A stretch of 64,000 bases of DNA from Candidatus Zixiibacteriota bacterium (GTDB lineage: Bacteria > Zixibacteria > MSB-5A5 > WJJR01), in NCBI GenBank assembly GCA_036397555.1, contig DASWIS010000031.1:144052-208051 (forward strand), given 5' to 3'. The notes beneath the pieces are model-generated. The model did no database searches, was not told the DNA's origin, and saw only the letters and a list, made by a program, of their open reading frames with translations. Shown here piece by piece: positions 35,961 through 45,382 of this stretch. Position 1 is the stretch's first letter. Each line of letters starts with the position of its first letter. Made by a program: the position numbers and the translations under genes.

Positions 35961-36816
35961 GACGGTGGTCGGTCCGCCGCCACCCCCGCCTCCGCCCCCT
36001 CCGAGCCCGAAAGGTCTCGATGCGTGTCCCGCTTGGTCGCCTGACGGTCGGACGGTGGCCTATTGGGCTGAAGAACAGTCTTCAACGCCTTACTTGTACA
36101 ACACGTTCATACGGCTGGTAGATGCGGAGTCAAGAGAGATCACGACAATCTGCGATGAGTTTCAGTTCGCCCTCAATATTGATTGGAGCCCTGACGGTCG
36201 CTGGCTTCTGTTATCGGGGGATAGAGGAATATGGAAGATACTCGTTGGCGGCGACAGCTCAACGGTGCTGATGGACGGTTCATATGCCTCGGCAAGTTGG
36301 TCGAGAGTCAGCGGTCGGATCTTCTTCTCGAATGAGCATGGCTCCGCGGGCGGAGTGTACTCCATGAATCCCGACGGTACTGACGTGATCCGCCATACAT
36401 CCAATGATTCAGATTATGTCTCGTCTCCGCATGTGTTTCCCGACTCAGATTCAATGGTCGTGCTGGTTAACGGAGCGGGCTATCGCGATTGCATCGCTCT
36501 GCTGTCGACCGGGGAGATGTCTCCGCGAGATACAATTCATTGTGACACCCGGACAATCGATAATCCGCGGATGAGTCCCGACCATGGATCCCTGTACTTT
36601 ACCGCCTACGATTCTCAACTGAGTTCCTACAGAGTCCTTCAACTCCACAGACTCTCACAGTCACTGAGGCCCCTAGCCGTCTCAGCGTGGACTCCGTTTG
36701 GATTGTCACCAGACGGAAGATTCATAGTCTATTCCGATACTCGTAGCTCACGCGGGCTCCAGATACTCAAGATCGAGACCGGCCAGATATTCCAATTGAC
36801 GCCAGGCTATCAGTGA
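35869..36816 (+). CDS. Polyproline-linked beta-propeller lipoprotein, copy 2
   Basis: Paralogue of 315 residues. It has the same signal peptide pattern (LAGCVGC), the same ten-proline linker and the same PD40 blades: CPAWSPDGRTVAYWA, IDWSPDGRWLLLS, YSMNPDGTD and FGLSPDGRFIVYS. The propeller sequences have diverged far more than the leaders. ATG start with GGAAGG upstream. Proline codons in the linker differ between copies while the count is kept, which hints at selection on linker length. Confidence 0.83.
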   Translation: MRSMAGGLGSLLTYMATCAVLAGCVGCTEERTVVGPPPPPPPPPPSPKGLDACPAWSPDGRTVAYWAEEQSSTPYLYNTFIRLVDAESREITTICDEFQFALNIDWSPDGRWLLLSGDRGIWKILVGGDSSTVLMDGSYASASWSRVSGRIFFSNEHGSAGGVYSMNPDGTDVIRHTSNDSDYVSSPHVFPDSDSMVVLVNGAGYRDCIALLSTGEMSPRDTIHCDTRTIDNPRMSPDHGSLYFTAYDSQLSSYRVLQLHRLSQSLRPLAVSAWTPFGLSPDGRFIVYSDTRSSRGLQILKIETGQIFQLTPGYQ

Positions 36817-36864
36817 CTAGCTCAGAATCCCTTTGCTCCTGACATTCCCATCGTTCGCCGCCCC

Positions 36865-36894
36865 TTGACAGACCCCCGCGACGCGGCGTAGTAT
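36865..36894 (+). promoter_or_regulatory. Sigma-70-type promoter of valS
   Basis: -35 TTGACA, an 18-base spacer and -10 TAGTAT, ending 32 bases before the valS ATG. No T-box-like leader fits in so short a space. Confidence 0.75.
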
Positions 36895-36926
36895 GCCGCT
36901 CTTTCAGCGAAGCTAAAGCGGCACCC

Positions 36927-39581
36927 ATGAGCGCCATCGAACTACCCAAGAACTACGATCCTCGCAGCGCCGAGACACGCTGGCTGCAAGAGTGGCAGGA
37001 CAGACGCTATTTCCACGCCGATCCAAAGTCCCGAAAGCCCAAATACACGATCGTGATCCCGCCCCCGAACGTCACCGGCATCCTGCATCTGGGCCACGCG
37101 CTCAACAACACGATGCAGGATGTGATGATCCGTTACAAGCGCATGTCGGGATTCGAGGCCGAGTGGCTGCCGGGCATCGACCATGCCGGCATCGCCACTC
37201 AAGTCGTCGTGGAAAAACAGGTGATCAAAGAGGGCGCCACCCGCGAAGCGTTGGGACGCGAGAAGTTTTTGCAACGCGTCTGGGACTGGAAGAAAAAAAA
37301 CGGCGACACGATCCTCGAGCAATTGCGGCTGATGGGCTGCTCCTGCGACTGGGAACGCAGCCGCTTCACCATGGACGAGGGCCTGTCGAAGGCGGTGCTG
37401 GAAGTTTTCGTCCGTCTATACAACAAAGGTCTCATTTACAAGGGGACGTACATCGTCAACTGGTGTCCGCGCTGCGGCACCACCCTCTCCGACGATGAAC
37501 TCGAACGCGAAGACCGCGATTCCTCGCTCTGGTACATCCGTTACCCCCTGGAGGACGGCTCCGGGCACATCGTGATCCCGACCACGCGTCCGGAGACGAT
37601 GCTCGGCGACACCGCCGTCGCGGTCAATCCCCGGGACAAACGCTACAAGAAGCTCATCGGCAAAAAGGCAATTCTGCCGTTGATGAACCGCGTGTTGCCG
37701 ATCATCGGCGATGCCTACATCGACATGACGTTCGGCACCGGCGCGATGAAAGTCACTCCCGCGCACGATGCGAATGACTTTGAAATCGGGCGTCGCCACT
37801 CCCTCGATTCGATCAAGGTGATCGACCCCGACGGCACGATCAACTCGACGGGCGGCGCCTACGCCGGGCTGGACCGCAGCGAAGCGCGCCAGAAGATCAT
37901 AGCTGATCTTCAAGCACAAGACCTCCTGGAGAAGACCGAACCCTACAAGCTGTCCGCGGCCATCTGTTATCGTTGCTCGACCATCATCGAGCCGTATCTC
38001 TCCGAGCAGTGGTTCGTCAAGATGTCCGAGTTGGCGCCGCCCGCGATCGCGGCGGTCACTTCCGGACGCATCCGGTTTCATCCCGAGCACTGGTCGAAGG
38101 TGTACCTCCACTGGATGGAGAACATCCACGATTGGTGCATCTCGCGGCAGTTGTGGTGGGGACACCGCATCCCGGTCTTCTATCACAATGACAACGGCTC
38201 GGTTCATGTCGGTCCCAACCCGCCCAACGCCGCACTATATCGTCAGGATGAAGACGTCCTCGACACTTGGTTTTCCTCGTGGCTCTGGCCGTTTTCGACT
38301 TTCGGCTGGCCGGAGAAGACCGATGAGCTCAAACAGTTCTACCCGACCCAGTCTCTTTTCACCGCCTCGGAGATCATCTTCCTCTGGGTGGCGCGGATGG
38401 TCATGGCCGGGTGCGAATTCATGGGTGAGATCCCCTTTTCCGACGTCTACATCCACGGTACCGTGCGCGACACGCAGGGACGGCGCATGTCGAAGTCGCT
38501 GGGCAACGGCATCGATCCTTTGGATGTCATCAACGAACACGGCGCCGATGCGCTGCGTCTGTCGCTGATGCTGGCGGCTCCCGAAGGACGCGATCCGCTG
38601 ATCGGCCCGAATACGTTCGAGCTCGGACGCAACTTCGCCAACAAGCTCTGGAACGCCGCGCGACTGGTGTTGGCCAATCAGGGCGACAATCCCGAGCGGG
38701 TCGCGCTGGAGCCGGATTGGGACGACAACGCGCTCGCCATGCCCGACCGCTGGATTCTCAGCCGCCTGTCGCGCACGATCCGCGATGTGTCCGCCCAGCT
38801 CGATGAATTCCGATTCAACAGCGCATCAAAGGCGCTGTATGATTTCATTTGGGCCGAGTTCTGCGACTGGTACCTCGAACTGGTCAAACCCCGATACGCG
38901 GGCGACGACGCCGCCGACCGTCGCACGGCGACGACTGTGTCGCTGTATGTCCTGCAACACATCGTCCGCCTGCTGCATCCGCTGGCCCCGTTTGTGACCG
39001 AAGAGTTGTGGCAGCATGTGCGACCCATGCTGCAGGGCGCGCCCGATCACGTGACGATCAGCGTCTGGCCCCAAGCCGGCGAGCAACGCATCGATGACGA
39101 GTTGGAAGAGGCGATGAGCCAGGTCTTCGCCGTCATCAATGCGATCCGCAGCGTGCGCTCCGAGATGAAGATTCCCGCCGGCCGCCGCATCGATTGTCTG
39201 ATCCGCGCCGACCGCACCAGTCTCCTGCGCCACCTGCGCACCTACGCCGACAACGTGCGGATCCTCGGGCGCATCGAAAACCTGACCATCGACAAACAGG
39301 TCAACAAGCCGATTCCGAGCGCCTCGGCGGTCATCCGCGATGCCGAGATATTCATTCCACTTGAAGGAGTGGTCGACTTGGCGGCCGAACGGCGCCGGTT
39401 GGAGCGCGACCTCGAACATCACTCGACACAACTGGAAAAGATCAACCGCAAGCTCAGCAACGATGATTTCCTCGCCAACGCCCCCGCCGACGTCGTCGAG
39501 CGCGAGCGCGCCAAGCGGGAAAACTTCGAAAAGATCGTCGCCCGCATCCAGTCGAACCTCGAACAGTTGGTCGGCTGGTGA
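36927..39581 (+). CDS. valS: Valyl-tRNA synthetase
   Basis: Charges tRNA-Val. The 884-residue class I synthetase has PPPNVTGILHLGHALN (the HIGH box as HLGH, 54-57) and a CP1 editing domain with TTRPETMLGDTAVAV. It also has the KMSKS loop as RRMSKSLGN, an anticodon-binding domain and a C-terminal coiled-coil arm (about 815-884). A run of eight A at 37293-37300 encodes KKKN early in the gene. Single-gene transcription is likely. Confidence 0.97.
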   Translation: MSAIELPKNYDPRSAETRWLQEWQDRRYFHADPKSRKPKYTIVIPPPNVTGILHLGHALNNTMQDVMIRYKRMSGFEAEWLPGIDHAGIATQVVVEKQVIKEGATREALGREKFLQRVWDWKKKNGDTILEQLRLMGCSCDWERSRFTMDEGLSKAVLEVFVRLYNKGLIYKGTYIVNWCPRCGTTLSDDELEREDRDSSLWYIRYPLEDGSGHIVIPTTRPETMLGDTAVAVNPRDKRYKKLIGKKAILPLMNRVLPIIGDAYIDMTFGTGAMKVTPAHDANDFEIGRRHSLDSIKVIDPDGTINSTGGAYAGLDRSEARQKIIADLQAQDLLEKTEPYKLSAAICYRCSTIIEPYLSEQWFVKMSELAPPAIAAVTSGRIRFHPEHWSKVYLHWMENIHDWCISRQLWWGHRIPVFYHNDNGSVHVGPNPPNAALYRQDEDVLDTWFSSWLWPFSTFGWPEKTDELKQFYPTQSLFTASEIIFLWVARMVMAGCEFMGEIPFSDVYIHGTVRDTQGRRMSKSLGNGIDPLDVINEHGADALRLSLMLAAPEGRDPLIGPNTFELGRNFANKLWNAARLVLANQGDNPERVALEPDWDDNALAMPDRWILSRLSRTIRDVSAQLDEFRFNSASKALYDFIWAEFCDWYLELVKPRYAGDDAADRRTATTVSLYVLQHIVRLLHPLAPFVTEELWQHVRPMLQGAPDHVTISVWPQAGEQRIDDELEEAMSQVFAVINAIRSVRSEMKIPAGRRIDCLIRADRTSLLRHLRTYADNVRILGRIENLTIDKQVNKPIPSASAVIRDAEIFIPLEGVVDLAAERRRLERDLEHHSTQLEKINRKLSNDDFLANAPADVVERERAKRENFEKIVARIQSNLEQLVGW

Positions 39582-39695
39582 GGCGATTGCCGTCCCATGA
39601 AATTTCCGGGACGATCCGCGCACCTCGCGGGTAACAGTCTCGGAATCACAGCGTGGACCGGTGCTCATAATGTTCTCTGGAACGGGGGTATTCGA

Positions 39696-41036
39696 ATGAG
39701 ACGATGGATGACAATGGGGCTGATCGTGTGCGCGGCGATGGCGTCAACGGCGCGCGGCGAAGTCCGACTGACGGTCTACAACAACGATCTGGCGCTGGTA
39801 AAGGAAACGCGCACGCTCGACTACCAACGCGGCGTCTTCGATCTCGAATTCACCGACGTCGCGGCCGCGATCGATCCGACTTCGGTGGCGTTTACCGCCG
39901 TCGATCATCCGAACGCCGTCACGCTGCTCGAGCAGGATTACCGCTACGATCTCGTGTCGGTCGACAAGATCCTGCAAAAGTACATCGACCAGCAGGTCCA
40001 ACTGATCACCAAGCAGGAAAAAGTGCACGACGGCGTCCTGTTGGCCGCCGACCCCAGCGCATACACGCTGCGTCGTCCCGATGGGGGATTGACCCTTGTC
40101 AATCGCGCAGAGGTCGCCGACTTATCATTGGCCGAGCTCCCCAAAGATTTGATTACTCGTCCGACTTTGGTCTGGAAGCTCCAATCGGACGTCGACGGGT
40201 CGGTGCGCTCAGAGGTGCGTTATCTCACCAAACAGATCGGTTGGCACGCCGAATACATCGCGACGATCAATGCCGCCGAGGACGGGCTGGAGCTGGCCGG
40301 TTGGGTATCGATCGACAACCGTAGCGGTGCGACCTACGCTGATGCCCGTATCAAACTGGTCGCGGGGGACGTCAATCTGGTTCAGGATCAATACAAGCCC
40401 CGCCCCGAAATGATGGCGATGTCGCGCGCGGCATCGGACTTTCAGCAGGAACAGTTCTTCGAGTATCACCTCTACACGCTTGATCGCCCCTCGACCGTGC
40501 GCGACAACGAGATCAAGCAGTTGTCCTTGTTTGAACCGGCAACCGTGAACGCGAAGAAGGTCTACACTTACGAGGGGGCGCGCTACGGCGACAACGTGCG
40601 CGTCACGATGGAGTTCGTCAACTCCGAGAGTGCCGGGCTCGGCATGCCGCTGCCGAAGGGAAAAGTCCGCGCGATGAAGGCATCCTCGGACGGCTCGCTC
40701 GAATTTGTCGGGGAAGACTTGATCGATCACACGCCCAAAGACGAGGAGGTCCGCGTTTATCTCGGCAATGCCTTCGATATCATCGGAGAACGAACAGTCG
40801 TCAACCAGCGACGCATCGCCGACCGCGTGGTCGAAATCGACATCTCGGTCAACCTGCGCAACCACAAGGACACCGACATCTCGGTTTTGGTTGTCGAACA
40901 CTTTTGGGGTGACTGGTCGATATCCTCTGAGTCACACAAGTTCGAGAAGAAGGACGCGAACACCGCCGAGTGGCGGCTCCCGGTAACCGCCAACGGCGAA
41001 ACCACGTTGACGTTCACCGTCCGCCAGCGCTCCTGA
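39696..41036 (+). CDS. DUF4139-type secreted protein
   Basis: Exported protein of 446 residues with a signal peptide ending TARG (about 1-20). It begins with the DUF4139 family pattern VRLTVYNNDLALVKETR. A central beta-rich domain contains GWHAEYIATI and GWVSIDNRSGATYADARIKLVAGDVN. The end is an Ig-like WRLPVTANGETTLTFTVR. Members are widespread but have no assigned function. GGGGG lies about eight bases before the chosen ATG. The neighbours are valS and a TPR gene. Confidence 0.85.
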   Translation: MRRWMTMGLIVCAAMASTARGEVRLTVYNNDLALVKETRTLDYQRGVFDLEFTDVAAAIDPTSVAFTAVDHPNAVTLLEQDYRYDLVSVDKILQKYIDQQVQLITKQEKVHDGVLLAADPSAYTLRRPDGGLTLVNRAEVADLSLAELPKDLITRPTLVWKLQSDVDGSVRSEVRYLTKQIGWHAEYIATINAAEDGLELAGWVSIDNRSGATYADARIKLVAGDVNLVQDQYKPRPEMMAMSRAASDFQQEQFFEYHLYTLDRPSTVRDNEIKQLSLFEPATVNAKKVYTYEGARYGDNVRVTMEFVNSESAGLGMPLPKGKVRAMKASSDGSLEFVGEDLIDHTPKDEEVRVYLGNAFDIIGERTVVNQRRIADRVVEIDISVNLRNHKDTDISVLVVEHFWGDWSISSESHKFEKKDANTAEWRLPVTANGETTLTFTVRQRS

Positions 41037-41211
41037 GCGTCGCGCGGTTCCCAGAGGATGCGGGATCGTCCGACAGTGAGCCGGCGGTGTAAGAAGAGTT
41101 GACACAATGCGCAGAAACCGCTTGCCGCCAACATGCACGGCGTCATATGCTGGCGGCCTGCAGCCCAGGTTATCGAAGATCGCGGGATGGCATGACGGGG
41201 AGGAGCAGACG

Positions 41212-42693
41212 ATGAGGATTCTCAGAGGATTGGTCATAGCAGGGTGTGTCATCGGTTGTTCCGCCCTCGCATTCGCGCAAAAGTCGTTGGAGTCGGTGCA
41301 GCCGGTCGACGTCTACCTGCGTACGGCCCGCATTGCTCTGCAGACGAATCCTCCCGAGTTCAATCGCGCCATCCAGAATCTCGACATCGCCCGCGCCAAC
41401 TATCCGGAGAATCATGACGTTCACTTCCTCATGGGAACGATTTGGGCGGAGAAGGACGAGATCGACAGCATGGTCGCCTCCTACGAGTTGTCGAAGTCGC
41501 TGGCCACGCCAAAGCAGTGGGAAAAGGAAGCGAAGGAATTGGACAAGCTCTATGAATCGTTGTGGATCAAACGCCTGGAGGATGCCGTGAAGCTCTTCAA
41601 CCAGGCCGATTCCCTCGCCTCGCTGGCGGACACGATCACCGATCCCGCATTGGCCGACAGCACGCGCAAAAACGCCGGGATCGTGCGTGGAATGTCCCAA
41701 AACAAGCTGCGCCAGTGCGTTCTGCTGCGGCCGCTGGAGTTCAGGGCGTACTCAGTCCGCGGGCTGATCCACCAACGGCGCGGCGACGTCGATTCGACCA
41801 TCGCCGACTTGGCGAAGGCCGAGACCCTCTTTCATCGCTACGAATTCGTCGATTCCACCACCGACTGGTACGATTCGACTGTGTTTTTCTCCGGTTCGAC
41901 CGGCTCCCCGACAGAGGCGTACAAGGAATTCGAGAAAAAGTACAAAAAACTCACCGACGAGAAGCGCAGCCGCTACCGCAACATCCTCTCGGCGCTGGGC
42001 TCCGCCTATTACGACCAGGAGCAGTGGGGCAATACGATCGCCATCTATCGCCGCTATCACCAGCTCGACCCGGCCAACATCAACACGATCGTGACGATCG
42101 CCGACTGCTTCTCACGCTTGGACAACGAGCAAGAGGCGTACAAGTGGTACGAGCTTGTCGTGCGCCAGGATCCCAATTCGAAAGACACCTGGTACAACAT
42201 GGGGATTTTCTTCTACAACAACGCCATTCGGCTGCAGGACTCGCTGGCCAAGTACGACAAGACGCTGCTGGCCAACGCCGGCGACAATGTCGCCAAGACC
42301 TCCTACATCGGTTTCCTCAGACAGTCCTTCGAAAACTTCGCACGCGGCATTCCGAACTTAAGAAAGGTCGTCGAGCTCGACAAGAAAGATGACGAAACGT
42401 GGCGCCTGCTGGGCATCGCCTACTACTCCATCGCCTCACAACTGACCGAGGTTGAGACGCGCTTCACACAGGCGGACCGGGACGCGATTCTGACCGACAT
42501 CCGCACGCTCATCGAAAATCACGTCGGTGTCGCACCCGAGCAGTCTGCCCTGTGGGAGGAGAGCCGAGAGATGCTGCTGGCCGCCGCCGAAAACAACCCC
42601 GATAACATCGGCATCTGCCGGATGATGAAGGTCACCCTGGCACGGCTGAACCGTCCCGACGAGTTGCAGGAGTGGGCGCCGAAGTGCCCGTAA
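41212..42693 (+). CDS. Secreted TPR-repeat protein
   Basis: Exported protein of 493 residues. The signal region could be cleaved after AFA or act as a lipobox (IAGC), which I cannot decide. Helical TPR-like repeats run through most of the protein: PEFNRAIQNLDIARANYPEN, AYSVRGLIHQRRGDVDSTIADLAKAE, NTIAIYRRYHQLDPANINTIV, AYKWYELVVRQDPNSKDTWYN and a final block near RKVVELDKKDDETWRLLG. TPRs mediate protein contacts. GGAGGAG precedes the ATG. A strong terminator follows. Confidence 0.87.
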   Translation: MRILRGLVIAGCVIGCSALAFAQKSLESVQPVDVYLRTARIALQTNPPEFNRAIQNLDIARANYPENHDVHFLMGTIWAEKDEIDSMVASYELSKSLATPKQWEKEAKELDKLYESLWIKRLEDAVKLFNQADSLASLADTITDPALADSTRKNAGIVRGMSQNKLRQCVLLRPLEFRAYSVRGLIHQRRGDVDSTIADLAKAETLFHRYEFVDSTTDWYDSTVFFSGSTGSPTEAYKEFEKKYKKLTDEKRSRYRNILSALGSAYYDQEQWGNTIAIYRRYHQLDPANINTIVTIADCFSRLDNEQEAYKWYELVVRQDPNSKDTWYNMGIFFYNNAIRLQDSLAKYDKTLLANAGDNVAKTSYIGFLRQSFENFARGIPNLRKVVELDKKDDETWRLLGIAYYSIASQLTEVETRFTQADRDAILTDIRTLIENHVGVAPEQSALWEESREMLLAAAENNPDNIGICRMMKVTLARLNRPDELQEWAPKCP

Positions 42694-42718
42694 TCGCGCG
42701 GCCCGAAGATCACTTTCT

Positions 42719-42746
42719 GCGGCCCCGGCAATGGGGCCGCTTTTTT
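42719..42746 (+). terminator. Intrinsic terminator after the TPR gene
   Basis: GCGGCCCC and GGGGCCGC around a six-base loop, then six T. It lies 26 bases after the stop. Confidence 0.92.
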
Positions 42747-42778
42747 GTGCGCGCCCCGTGGCATACATTCGTGGCGCC

Positions 42779-45280
42779 ATGAATCCCCGTCTCGCATCGA
42801 CAGACGGCGCCGACCCCACGGGCGCCAGTCCGTCGCCACGCGCGCGCGCGGCTGTCGCAGTGGATGTCGCCTTCAAACGCCGGGTCCGACGCGAGTTCTC
42901 CTATCGTGTACCCGACCATTGGCCCGATGTCCCCCAACCGGGAGAGTTGGTGGTGGCGCCGTTGGGCGGTTCCGACGCAGTCGGCATCATTGTCGCGGCC
43001 GATACAATCGAAAATCGCAATGAAGTACTCAAGTCGCTCAGGCATCCGATCGATTCCGGTTGGACGATTCCTCCGGATGTGCTCGCGCTGTGTCGGTATG
43101 TCGCTGCCTACTACCGTTGCTCGCTGGGCGAGGCATTGGCGGTCGCCGCCGCTCCCATGATGTCGGACGCCGTGGAGACGTGTCGCATGATTCGCCCCGA
43201 CTGGAACGATGTGCCGGCGCAGGCGCCGCGCCTGACCGCGACCGAGCAGCGCATCCTGCGACATCTGCCGTCCGATCGCGACACCCCGGTCACGACTCTG
43301 GCACGCGGTATGACACGCTCCGGGCGATGGCGTCTGACGCTCCATCGTCTGGCCGAACGGGGCCTGGTCTCGCTTCGCTGGCAAACGAAACGTCCCCCCA
43401 TTCCTGGCGACGCGATCTTCTTCGGACGGCACCCGGCGTTCACCGGCGAACTCCCCGCAGAACTCGAACCGCTGTTGCAGTCCGGCACGACCTTTCGGGA
43501 GGCGGTGACTGCGCGCGCCATGACACGCCGCCTGTCCCGAGGAGCAACGCAGTTGTGCGAACTTCTGGAACAGGATGCACTCGATTGGCATCCCGTCTCC
43601 GATCGGCACGCCGAGCAGTGCGTCGGCGCCGAGCCGGAATACGACAAGCTCAATGATGAACAGCGGCGTGTGCTGGAGGAGTTCGACGCCATCCGCGGCG
43701 ACCGTGCCTCCCCAATCGCGCTCCTATGGGGGCCGACCGGTTCGGGCAAGACAGCCGTTTATTGCGAGGCGATCCGACGGACTTGGGCGGGCGGGCAGAA
43801 CGTTCTGTTTCTGGTTCCCGAGATCGTGCTCGCCGGGCAGCTCATCGGGCGCCTGCAGGAGTCGTTGAAGGAACGCATCGCTGTCTGGCACTCCGGATTG
43901 TCGTCGGCCGAACGGTACTGGATGGCCCGGCTTGTTGCCCGGGGCCGCTACCGGATGGTGGTCGGCGCGCGGTCGGCCGTGTACGCGCCGATGCCGAATC
44001 TCGGACTGATTATCGTCGACGAAGAGCACGCTGAATCCTACAAACAATCCGATCCGGCGCCGCGCTACCATGCGCGCGACCTCGCCGTACAACGCGCGCG
44101 CTTGACCGGGGCGATCTGTCTGCTCGGCTCCGCGACACCGTCCCTGGAGACCATTCACAAATCCAACGAGCGGGAATATCGGCTCCTGCGACTGACGCAG
44201 CGCGTTGGCCACGGCGTCCTGCCCACGGTTCGAATCGTCGATTTGCGCAGTGCCGAGCGATTCGGCGACGAACGCTGGGTCTCTCCGACTCTGAAATCGG
44301 CCATCGAGGAAACGCTCCGTTCCGGACGGCAGGCCATCATCTTCCTCAATCGCCGGGGACATTCTACGAGCGTGGCCTGCCGTGCCTGTGGTCAACCGGT
44401 CAGGTGCCCCTCGTGCGATCTGGCGCTGACCTACCATGCCCGCGACCGGTCGATGCGCTGCCATGTTTGTTCCCATGTGATGAAAGCGCCGGATCATTGT
44501 CCCGCGTGCAATGGCGCAGAGTTTAATCTGCGCGGCGCCGGCACGCAGAAGATCGAGCTGCTGCTGGCGAGTCTGGACGCGCCCGTGCGGATCGAACGGC
44601 TCGATGCCGACATCGCCGCCCGGCGGGGGACCGCCGCAGGCATCCTGAGACGGTTTGCGTCGGGCGAATGCAACCTTCTGGTCGGAACACAGATGGTCAC
44701 CAAAGGTCTCGATGTCGGCAAGGTCGACTTAATCGGCGTCATCTGGGCGGAGCAACAGATGTCGCTGCCGGATTTCCGCGCCGAGGAACGCACGTTCCAG
44801 CTTCTGACCCAAGTCGCCGGACGCGCCGGTCGTCGGGCCGATGCCGAGCCCGGACGCGTGATCGTGCAGTCATTCTGCCCGGATAATGACCTGCTCGCCA
44901 TCGCGGCGCGCCAGGACCCGCAGGAGTTCTTTGCCCGCGAACTTCCGCGACGGCGCGCCTTGCGATACCCGCCATACGGCCATCTTGTCCTGTGCGTGTT
45001 CAGTGCGACCGAACCGCAGCGCTCGCTGACTGCCGCAAAGGGCCTGACTGAATTCTGGAAGAATGCGGGCGCCGATACCGGCGCGGGCGCCGTATACGGA
45101 CCCGCGCCGGCCTTGTTCGCCAAACGCGGGCGGATCTACTTCCATAATGTTCTCATCAAGACCGACTCGATCCCGGCGACGCATGAACGGCTGGACCAAT
45201 ACGAATCCGAATCGACCGCATCATTGCGCAGAAACCACATCAATTGGCAGGTCGATGTGGACCCGGTTGATTTCTTTTGA
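42779..45280 (+). CDS. priA: Primosomal helicase PriA
   Basis: Restarts collapsed replication forks; 3'-5' helicase of 833 residues. After an N-terminal DNA-binding domain come Walker A GPTGSGKT and Walker B IIVDEEHAESYK. A zinc-binding insertion follows: CRACGQPVRCPSCDLAL, then CHVCSHVMKAPDHCPAC. The helicase motif TQMVTKGLDVGKV and QVAGRAGRR are also present. The ATG at 42779 is preferred because longer readings begin inside the upstream terminator. Confidence 0.95.
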   Translation: MNPRLASTDGADPTGASPSPRARAAVAVDVAFKRRVRREFSYRVPDHWPDVPQPGELVVAPLGGSDAVGIIVAADTIENRNEVLKSLRHPIDSGWTIPPDVLALCRYVAAYYRCSLGEALAVAAAPMMSDAVETCRMIRPDWNDVPAQAPRLTATEQRILRHLPSDRDTPVTTLARGMTRSGRWRLTLHRLAERGLVSLRWQTKRPPIPGDAIFFGRHPAFTGELPAELEPLLQSGTTFREAVTARAMTRRLSRGATQLCELLEQDALDWHPVSDRHAEQCVGAEPEYDKLNDEQRRVLEEFDAIRGDRASPIALLWGPTGSGKTAVYCEAIRRTWAGGQNVLFLVPEIVLAGQLIGRLQESLKERIAVWHSGLSSAERYWMARLVARGRYRMVVGARSAVYAPMPNLGLIIVDEEHAESYKQSDPAPRYHARDLAVQRARLTGAICLLGSATPSLETIHKSNEREYRLLRLTQRVGHGVLPTVRIVDLRSAERFGDERWVSPTLKSAIEETLRSGRQAIIFLNRRGHSTSVACRACGQPVRCPSCDLALTYHARDRSMRCHVCSHVMKAPDHCPACNGAEFNLRGAGTQKIELLLASLDAPVRIERLDADIAARRGTAAGILRRFASGECNLLVGTQMVTKGLDVGKVDLIGVIWAEQQMSLPDFRAEERTFQLLTQVAGRAGRRADAEPGRVIVQSFCPDNDLLAIAARQDPQEFFARELPRRRALRYPPYGHLVLCVFSATEPQRSLTAAKGLTEFWKNAGADTGAGAVYGPAPALFAKRGRIYFHNVLIKTDSIPATHERLDQYESESTASLRRNHINWQVDVDPVDFF

Positions 45281-45311
45281 TGCGGTCCTCCTTATGCGCC
45301 CCGATGGGGAG

Positions 45312-45340
45312 TTGACAAAGCGGCGGCGGCGTCCCTAAAT
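45312..45340 (+). promoter_or_regulatory. Possible promoter of purM
   Basis: A perfect TTGACA, a 17-base spacer and a poor -10 (CTAAAT). It lies between priA and purM. Confidence 0.35.
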
Positions 45341-45382
45341 GCGGCCCTCGCGTCAATGGCGGGAGGGATCACAGCAAGGCGA

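Noticed and set aside
42731-42778. N-terminal extension of priA
   Set aside because: The start would lie in the hairpin of the upstream terminator.
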